Source: Deinococcus depolymerans
GTDB lineage: Bacteria; Deinococcota; Deinococci; Deinococcales; Deinococcaceae
DNA: 64,000 bases
NCBI RefSeq assembly: GCF_039522025.1
Contig: NZ_BAAADB010000004.1
Coordinates: forward strand, 186,001 to 250,000
Direction of reading: 5' to 3'
Part shown: positions 58,732-64,000 of the stretch, one piece after another
Layout: every line of letters begins with the position of its first letter
How positions within the stretch are numbered: position 1 is the stretch's first letter
Notes under the pieces: generated by a model
Told to the model about the DNA's origin: nothing
Database searches by the model: none
The model's input: the letters and a program-made list of their open reading frames with translations, nothing else
Made by a program: the position numbers and the translations under genes

Positions 58732-59696
58732 TTCTCCTCCCCGGAGGCCTGCGCCAGCACGGCGCTCAGGGTGCGGCGCAGCAGCGGGATCTTGAAGGCG
58801 TTCTGTTCGGTGGGGCGCGCGTCCGCGAAGGCCGCGTCGATCACGGCGCGGGCACGCGCGTCCGGTTCAGCGCCGGCGCGGGCCGTCTCGGCCTCCTCCA
58901 CACGCCAGGGGCGGGGCGCGACGCCACCGAACGCGAAGCGGGAGTCCCGGCCGTTCAGGACCGCCGCGACCGACACGAGCGCAAAGGCGTACGACGCGCG
59001 GTCGCGGACCTTGCGGTACACGTGCGTGCCGCCGGGTGGGGGCGGCAGCGTGACGCCCGTGATCAGCTCACCGGCCTCCAGCGTGGTTTCCAGGTGGGGC
59101 GTGTCGCCCGGCAGGCGGTAGAAGTCGTCCAGCGCCAGGGTGCGCCCGGTGCCGTCGGCCTTCAGGGTGTTCACGGTCGCGTCGAGTACGCGCAGCGCGA
59201 CCGCCATATCGGACGGGTGCTGCGCGATGCAGGCGTCGGACGTGCCGATCACGGCCAGCGGGCGGCTCAGGCCGGTCAGGGCCGCGCAGCCGCTGCCGGG
59301 CTCGCGCTTGTTGCAGGGCAGGTTGGTGTCGTAGAAGTACGGGCAGCGCGCCCGTTGCAGCAGGTTCCCGCCGGTCGTGGCCTTGTTGCGGATCTGACCG
59401 GACGCCCCGGCCACGATGGCGCGTGACAGCACGGCGTAGTCGGCCTTCACGCGCGGGTGGCTGGCGAGGTCGGTGTTCGTGACGAGCGCGCCCACGTGCA
59501 GGCCGCCGTCCGCCGTGTCCGTGACCGCGTTCAGTTCCAGCCGGTTGATGTCCACGAGGTGCGCGGGCCGCTCGATGTCCAGCTTCATCAGGTCGAGCAG
59601 GTTCGTGCCGCCCGCGATGAACTTCGCGCCTTCGGCCAGGGTCGCCCCGGCGGCGGCCTGGGGCGTGAGCGCCCGCTCGTACGTGAAGGCCCTCAC
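58728..59696 (-). CDS. Aldehyde oxidoreductase, FAD/[4Fe-4S] subunit (PaoB-like)
   Basis: FAD subunit of 322 aa: [40 protein letters not shown] for FAD. The extra Cys-rich stretch [20 protein letters not shown] is the [4Fe-4S] loop known from E. coli PaoB. GTG 59696 overlaps the FeS subunit stop (GTGA); the longer open frame is excluded by that overlap. Passes electrons from the FeS clusters to its acceptor. Confidence 0.9.
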   Translation of the reverse strand: MRAFTYERALTPQAAAGATLAEGAKFIAGGTNLLDLMKLDIERPAHLVDINRLELNAVTDTADGGLHVGALVTNTDLASHPRVKADYAVLSRAIVAGASGQIRNKATTGGNLLQRARCPYFYDTNLPCNKREPGSGCAALTGLSRPLAVIGTSDACIAQHPSDMAVALRVLDATVNTLKADGTGRTLALDDFYRLPGDTPHLETTLEAGELITGVTLPPPPGGTHVYRKVRDRASYAFALVSVAAVLNGRDSRFAFGGVAPRPWRVEEAETARAGAEPDARARAVIDAAFADARPTEQNAFKIPLLRRTLSAVLAQASGEEK

Positions 59697-60244
59697 TGCC
59701 CCTTCTCCGGCTGCGCAGTTCCGTTCTGGGCGGCGTGAACCTCGCTGACGGCCGCGATGATGTTCGGGTACGCGGCGCAGCGGCAGATGTTCCCACTCAG
59801 TCGCTCGCGCAGTTCCTCGGCGCTGAAGCTCACGTCGTCCAGGTCGGCGGTGACGTGACTGGGCACGCCGCGCGCGATCTCGTCGAGCGTTCCCACCGAC
59901 GAGCACAGCTGTCCCGGCGTGCAGTACCCGCACTGGTAGCCGTCGTGCCGGATGAAGGCGTCCTGGAGCGGGTGCAGGGCGTCGGGCGTGCCCAGGCCCT
60001 CCACGGTCGTGACGGCCTGCCCGTCGTGCATGACGGCCAGCGTCAGGCAGCTCAGGAGGCGGGTGCCGTCGACCAGCACGGTGCAGGCGCCGCACTGTCC
60101 GTGGTCGCAGCCTTTCTTGGTGCCGGTCAGGTGCAGGTGCTCGCGCAGGGTGTCCAGCAGCGTCACGCGCGGGTCGAGGGTCAGGGTGCGCGGCACGCCG
60201 TTGACCCTCAGGGTCACGGGCAGCTGGGGAGTGCTGGGGGTCAT
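59693..60244 (-). CDS. Aldehyde oxidoreductase, [2Fe-2S] subunit (PaoA-like)
   Basis: FeS subunit of 183 aa: plant-type cluster [16 protein letters not shown] with SCLTLA, and second cluster [10 protein letters not shown] with [12 protein letters not shown] 60244 has GGAGGA 8 bp upstream. An in-frame ATG at 60364 would add ~40 residues, but these do not form a twin-arginine signal, so a cytoplasmic enzyme is predicted unless that extension is real. No PaoD/XdhC chaperone is adjacent; XdhC at 3.5-4.3 kb might serve. The IS element ends 220 bp upstream. Confidence 0.9.
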   Translation of the reverse strand: MTPSTPQLPVTLRVNGVPRTLTLDPRVTLLDTLREHLHLTGTKKGCDHGQCGACTVLVDGTRLLSCLTLAVMHDGQAVTTVEGLGTPDALHPLQDAFIRHDGYQCGYCTPGQLCSSVGTLDEIARGVPSHVTADLDDVSFSAEELRERLSGNICRCAAYPNIIAAVSEVHAAQNGTAQPEKGQ

Positions 60245-60463
60245 CTGGATGGTCCTCCGGGAAATGGTGGGGAAGGGGGGGCGGGTAGCGTCCGTGGCCT
60301 GCGCTCCGCAGCATGCGCGGGCGGCCTGGGCCGCCATGACGGAGTTTCGTGAAATCCGGTTCATGGTCGGGCAGCGACTGGCGGCGTGGACGGTCCCCGT
60401 TTCATTTGCGGGTCCCGGCGGCGTTCAGGGTAGTTGGCTGGAACTAGACTTTGTTGGCGAATT

Positions 60464-61363
60464 CAATAGACCTCCTGCGAAAGTCCCCCGCTACCCTGCG
60501 TGAGTGAGCCACGACCGTCTGGAACGCCTCCGACAGCCCAACCGCACACGCTTCAAACGGCACACCGGGATCTACCCCGAAACCTTCGCCGAGATGGAAC
60601 TCGTCCTGGACCAGCGAGAACGCTCCAAGAAAAAGTCCGGTCGACCCCCCGCCCTCGACGCGAGTGAACAGCTCCTCCTTACCCTCGAATTCTGGCGGGA
60701 ATACCGCACCTTCGCTCACCTCGGCCACGACTGGAACATTCACGAAACCACCGTGCAGCGCACGGTGGAACGCGTCGAAACCGCCCTGATCGGGAGCGGA
60801 GAGTTCCGACTTCCTGGCCGCAAGAGCCTGAAACGGGAAGAGAACGTCTTCCAGATCATCGCCGTGGATGCCGCTGAAACCCCCTGTGAGCGGCCGACCA
60901 GCCAACAACGCCGCTGGTACAGCGGCAAGAAGAAACGACACACCCTGAAAACGCAGGTGGTGATCAACGTGTCCACCCGCATGATCCTGTGCGTCGCCAC
61001 CGCCTTCGGGTCCATGCATGACCTCACCCTGTTCCGGCAGTCGGGCGTCCAGATCCATCCAGAGACGGCGCTGATCGGCGATGCCGGCTACCAGGGCATT
61101 CGGCAGCATCACGGTCACTCGGTCACACCACACAAAGTGACGAAGAAAGCGCCGCTGACCCCTGAACAGCGTCAACAGAACCGGGAACTGGCGTCGACCC
61201 GCCTGCGGGTCGAGCATGTCATTCGGTGTCTGAAGATTTTCCGCGTGCTGAAGGACATGTACCGTCACCGGAGGCGACGCTTCTCCTTACGCGTCAATCT
61301 CATTGCGGCGGTGTGCAACCGCACCGTTGCCAGCGTGGCGTGACTTTCGCAGGAGGTCTATTG
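60464..61363 (+). mobile_element. IS5-family insertion sequence, complete
   Basis: 900-bp element bounded by perfect 22-bp inverted repeats: CAATAGACCTCCTGCGAAAG then TC at the left (60464-60485) and the complement at 61342-61363. One transposase gene fills it. Target duplication is not clear; if the true end is GACCTCC the flanking TA on both sides could be a 2-bp duplication as in IS427-like elements. It lies upstream of the PaoABC-like operon. Confidence 0.9.
60504..61343 (+). CDS. IS5-family transposase, single ORF (DDE)
   Basis: Transposase of 279 aa (DDE_Tnp_4 class). The N-terminal helix-turn-helix covers ~45-95 (RPPALDASEQLLLTLEFWRE, NIHETTVQRTVERVE). Catalytic residues are D122 (IIAVDAAETPCERP), D193 (ALIGDAGYQGI) and E237 (TRLRVEHVIRCLKIF), with the Y-(2)-R-(3)-E-(6)-K-like region in the last. 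RRWYSGKKKRHTLKTQVV is typical. Full length and intact, so probably active. The stop lies inside the right inverted repeat. Confidence 0.93.
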   Translation: MSHDRLERLRQPNRTRFKRHTGIYPETFAEMELVLDQRERSKKKSGRPPALDASEQLLLTLEFWREYRTFAHLGHDWNIHETTVQRTVERVETALIGSGEFRLPGRKSLKREENVFQIIAVDAAETPCERPTSQQRRWYSGKKKRHTLKTQVVINVSTRMILCVATAFGSMHDLTLFRQSGVQIHPETALIGDAGYQGIRQHHGHSVTPHKVTKKAPLTPEQRQQNRELASTRLRVEHVIRCLKIFRVLKDMYRHRRRRFSLRVNLIAAVCNRTVASVA

Positions 61364-61423
61364 CTGACCGGCTGGGACGCAATTTGATGATTTCTGCTCC
61401 AGGTTACAGCCGAGGCAGCAAGA

Positions 61424-61463
61424 GAGCGGCAGCGTGGATCGTCACAGATCCACGCTGCCGCTC
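61424..61463. terminator. Terminator hairpin, 17-bp perfect stem
   Basis: GAGCGGCAGCGTGGATC pairs perfectly with its complement around GTCACA. It sits between the IS (plus) and the nhaP gene end (minus) and can terminate in both directions. Confidence 0.85.
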
Positions 61464-61565
61464 CCGATATCCGTGACCAGCGGCCCTTCGTTCCACTTCA
61501 CGCCCGCTGCAAGGAGAGCCCCGACACTCCGCAGATGAAGCCAGAAGGTGAGTGCCGGTCCAGTT

Positions 61566-62843
61566 TCACTGGGACGGGGGCGGCGCAGCTTCCTGATGTT
61601 CACGTGCGGCCTGACGGGCCAGCTGCCCGACGGTCAGGCCCTGCACGACGATGCTGAACACCACGACCACGTAGGTCATGACCAGAAACAGATCCCGCGC
61701 CGGGCCGGCCGGGACGGTGAAGGCGAGCGCCACACTGATCGCGCCGCGCAGGCCGCCCCACACCATCAGTCGGCGCGTCACCGGTGGAAACGCCGTGCGG
61801 CGTCGCAGCAGCAGGTACGGTCCCTGCACGCTCAGCACCCGGGCCAGCAGCACCAGCGGGATGGCCAGCAGGCCCGCCAGGAGCGCCTGCCCACTGAACG
61901 TCACGGCCACGATCTCCAGCGCCAGCAGCGCGAAGAGCGCGATGTTCAGCACCTCGTCGAGCAGATGCCAGACGCTCTCGAACTTCTCCCGGCTGGACAG
62001 GGCCGCCGGGCGCCGCTCGGTCAGGGAGCCGACCAGCAGGCCCGCCGCGACGGCCGCCAGTGGGGCAGACACATGCAGGTGCGCGGCGGCCGCAGTCGCG
62101 ACCAGTACCAGCCCCAGGGTGATCAGCACCTCCGTCACGAAGTCATTCACGGCGCGCAGCGCCAGATACCCCAGGAGCCCCAGCAGGCCGCCCAGCAGGA
62201 GGCCGCCGGCAGCTTCCTGCAGGAAGAACAGCGTGACCCCGGACCAGCCGGCGGCGGCGTGTTCCCCCTGCCCGGTGGTGGCCAGGGCGGCCAGCACCGC
62301 GAACGCCACGACGCCCACGCCGTCATTGAAGAGACTCTCGCCGGCCACGAGCGTCTCGATGCGCTTGGGCACCTGCGCCTGCTTGAGCATGCCCAGCACC
62401 GCGACCGGGTCGGTGGGGCTGATCAGCGCGCCGAACAGCAGGCACAGCACCAGCGGCACGGAGAGCCCCAGCGCGCCCAGCAGCGCGAACGTTCCCAGCC
62501 CGACCAGTGCGATGGACAGCGCCGTACTGAGCAGCGCGAACGCCAGCACCGGCCCCCGAAGCGCCCACAGGGCGTGCGAGTTCACGCCGAGGGCACCCGC
62601 GAACAGCAGGAACGACAGCACGCCCTGGAAGACGAACTCGTCGAACTGCACGCTGCGCACGGCGTCCACGGTGGCCAGGGCCGCCGGGACGCCCGCGCGG
62701 GCCAGCAGGAGCAGCAGCAGACTCACCAGCAGGCCCCCCACCGTCACGCCGATACTGGCGGGCAGTTTCAGGAACCGGGCGTTCAGGAACGCCAGGGTGG
62801 CCGTCATGGCCACCAGCACCGCACTCAGGTCCAGCAGATTCAC
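61566..62843 (-). CDS. Na+/H+ antiporter, CPA1 (NhaP) type
   Basis: Membrane antiporter of 425 aa with about 12 helices. Ion-site motifs are LISPTDPVAVLGMLK and VAGESLFNDGVGVVAF (the ND pair), plus RRLMVWGGLRGAISVALAF near the C-terminus with its conserved Arg. GTG start overlaps the stop of the preceding transporter gene. Exchanges cytoplasmic Na+ (or K+) for H+ in pH and salt homeostasis. Confidence 0.9.
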   Translation of the reverse strand: MNLLDLSAVLVAMTATLAFLNARFLKLPASIGVTVGGLLVSLLLLLLARAGVPAALATVDAVRSVQFDEFVFQGVLSFLLFAGALGVNSHALWALRGPVLAFALLSTALSIALVGLGTFALLGALGLSVPLVLCLLFGALISPTDPVAVLGMLKQAQVPKRIETLVAGESLFNDGVGVVAFAVLAALATTGQGEHAAAGWSGVTLFFLQEAAGGLLLGGLLGLLGYLALRAVNDFVTEVLITLGLVLVATAAAAHLHVSAPLAAVAAGLLVGSLTERRPAALSSREKFESVWHLLDEVLNIALFALLALEIVAVTFSGQALLAGLLAIPLVLLARVLSVQGPYLLLRRRTAFPPVTRRLMVWGGLRGAISVALAFTVPAGPARDLFLVMTYVVVVFSIVVQGLTVGQLARQAAREHQEAAPPPSQ

Positions 62844-64000
62844 ATGACCCCCAGCCGGTTCGCGCCGTAGAACAACCCGATCGCCAGCAGCACCGTGATC
62901 ACCGTGATCGGCGTCGCGTACCGCATGAAGCCCCCGAAGCTGATCGGGTGACCCTCACGCGCCGCGATGTCCGCCACGACGATGTTCGCCGACGCGCCGA
63001 TCAGGGTGAGATTCCCGCCCAGACACGCCCCGAGACTCAGGGCCCACCACAGCGGATCGATCCGGGCGCCCAGCGTGCCTTCCAGCTCGCGCAGGACGCT
63101 GGCCATGCTGATCGTGAACGGGATGTTGTCCACGAACCCGCTGATCAGCGCGCTGCCCAGCCCGATCAGCAGGATGCCGGTGCCGACGTCCCCACCCATC
63201 GCGGTCGTCAGGGCCGACGCCACCTGCTCGAAGACGCCGGTGTGTTCCAGGGCCCCGACCACCACGAACAGCCCCATGAAGAACAGCAGGGTGGCCCATT
63301 CCACCTGTTCGAACAGGGCCACCGGGTCCAGATCCGCGATCAGCAGCAGGAACGTGCTGGTCGTCAGGGCGATCAGGCCGGCCTCCAGGCCCAGCGGGTG
63401 GCCCACCATGAACAGCAGCAGGGTCACCGCGAAGACGGCCAGGGCCTGCGTCATCAGCCGGCGGTTCACGACCGGGGTCGGCGCGTCCTGAAGAGCGGCC
63501 TGTAAGCGGTCGGCCGCCGCGAAGCCCTTCAGGTCACCACGCCGGGTCATCAGCACCTGCATCAGGGCGATCCCGGCGACGCACGCGACCACCGCGAACG
63601 GCGCGACGTTCACCAGGAAGTCCCCGAAGCCCTTGCCGGCCACCGAGCCAATGATGATGTTGGGTGGATCACCGACCAGCGTGGCGGTGCCGCCGGTATT
63701 GCTGGCCAGAATGATGGCGATCAGGAACGGGACGGGTCTGAGGCCCAGGCGCGTGACGACGGTCACCACCAGGGGCGCCATGAACAGCACGGTGGTCACG
63801 TTGTCCAGGAACGCGCTGAACAGGGCGGTCAGGCCACTGAAGATCCACAGGACGCGGACCGGCTCGCCGCGCGTGAGCAGCAGCGCCCGGCGCGAGACGA
63901 GGTCGAAGAAGCCGCTGCGGCTGAGCACGTTGACGATGTTCATCATGCCGAACAGCAGGAAGAGGGTGTTGAAGTCGATGGCGCCCCACGCCTGATTCGG
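62840..64000 (-). CDS. ArsB/NhaD-type ion transporter (SLC13/IT superfamily), 5' end outside window
   Basis: At least 387 residues; the frame is open to the window edge (GAIDFNTLFLLFGMMNIV), so the true start is beyond 64000. Features are LTALFSAFLDNVTTVLFMAPL, ASNTGGTATLVGDPPNIIIGS and the repeated half DNIPFTISMASVLRE and GACLGGNLTLIGASANIVVAD, the paired GDPPN/GASAN re-entrant motifs of the ion transporter superfamily. Could move Na+, arsenite or a dicarboxylate. Coupled by a GTGA overlap to nhaP, which favours a cation/proton role. Confidence 0.88.
   Translation of the reverse strand, partial: PNQAWGAIDFNTLFLLFGMMNIVNVLSRSGFFDLVSRRALLLTRGEPVRVLWIFSGLTALFSAFLDNVTTVLFMAPLVVTVVTRLGLRPVPFLIAIILASNTGGTATLVGDPPNIIIGSVAGKGFGDFLVNVAPFAVVACVAGIALMQVLMTRRGDLKGFAAADRLQAALQDAPTPVVNRRLMTQALAVFAVTLLLFMVGHPLGLEAGLIALTTSTFLLLIADLDPVALFEQVEWATLLFFMGLFVVVGALEHTGVFEQVASALTTAMGGDVGTGILLIGLGSALISGFVDNIPFTISMASVLRELEGTLGARIDPLWWALSLGACLGGNLTLIGASANIVVADIAAREGHPISFGGFMRYATPITVITVLLAIGLFYGANRLGVM

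Noticed and set aside
60504..61343. Exact 2-4 bp target duplication for the IS
   Set aside because: Flanking bases outside the 22-bp inverted repeats (ATT and CTG) do not match; a TA duplication is possible only if the repeat ends are defined shorter.

Overview
The window is high-GC DNA, almost certainly from a Deinococcus chromosome or large replicon. The evidence is the product mix and an HU protein with a Lys/Ala/Pro-rich N-terminal tail. Species is not claimed. Genes are dense, start with ATG or GTG, and many consecutive genes are coupled by 4-bp ATGA/GTGA overlaps. I saw no rRNA, tRNA or CRISPR.

Layout: 1-1961, end of a Mn/Zn-type metal ABC transporter operon. 2151-8118 (minus), purine catabolism: xdhA-xdhB-xdhC-guaD. 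8718-13911, an exopolysaccharide O-acetylation cassette (AlgI-, AlgJ/X-, AlgF-like, plus a second AlgX-like protein with an inserted domain). 14072-20583: FAD dehydrogenase, HU, acyl-CoA ligase, aldo/keto reductase, phosphomannose isomerase. 20827-22956, a molybdopterin oxidoreductase. 23604-27753, a secreted lipoprotein and a subtilisin-like lipoprotein protease. 28161-35564, acyl-CoA metabolism, including a long minus-strand run (SDR, MaoC, PaaI, ACAD11-like dehydrogenase, SDR, APH-like kinase, phosphatase) that resembles the gene set used for 4-/5-hydroxyacid or levulinate breakdown. 35782-37654, a two-gene ABC exporter under a TetR-type operator. 38097-41945, a Csu-type chaperone-usher pilus. 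42077-51901, a GABA/omega-amino-acid catabolic cluster with a PucR regulator and an APC permease. 51999-52450, two tiny membrane proteins. 52891-56355, acyl-CoA dehydrogenase divergent from a quinone oxidoreductase and a MerR regulator. 56524-60244, a PaoABC-like aldehyde oxidoreductase. 60464-61363, an IS5-family insertion sequence. 61566-64000, NhaP and ArsB/NhaD-type transporters.

Two features stand out beyond the genes. First, a dispersed ~135-bp imperfectly palindromic repeat (ends ATACGGA..TCCG) occurs in about 15 full, partial or short forms. Nine of its ends begin exactly on the last base of a gene's stop codon, so the element and the stop codon share the sequence TGATACGG, TGATCCGG or TAATACGG. 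Second, the promoters of two separate acyl-CoA operons (35.6 kb and 54.8 kb) carry the same tandem 16-bp operator at 19-bp spacing over their -35 elements, which suggests a shared fatty-acid regulator.
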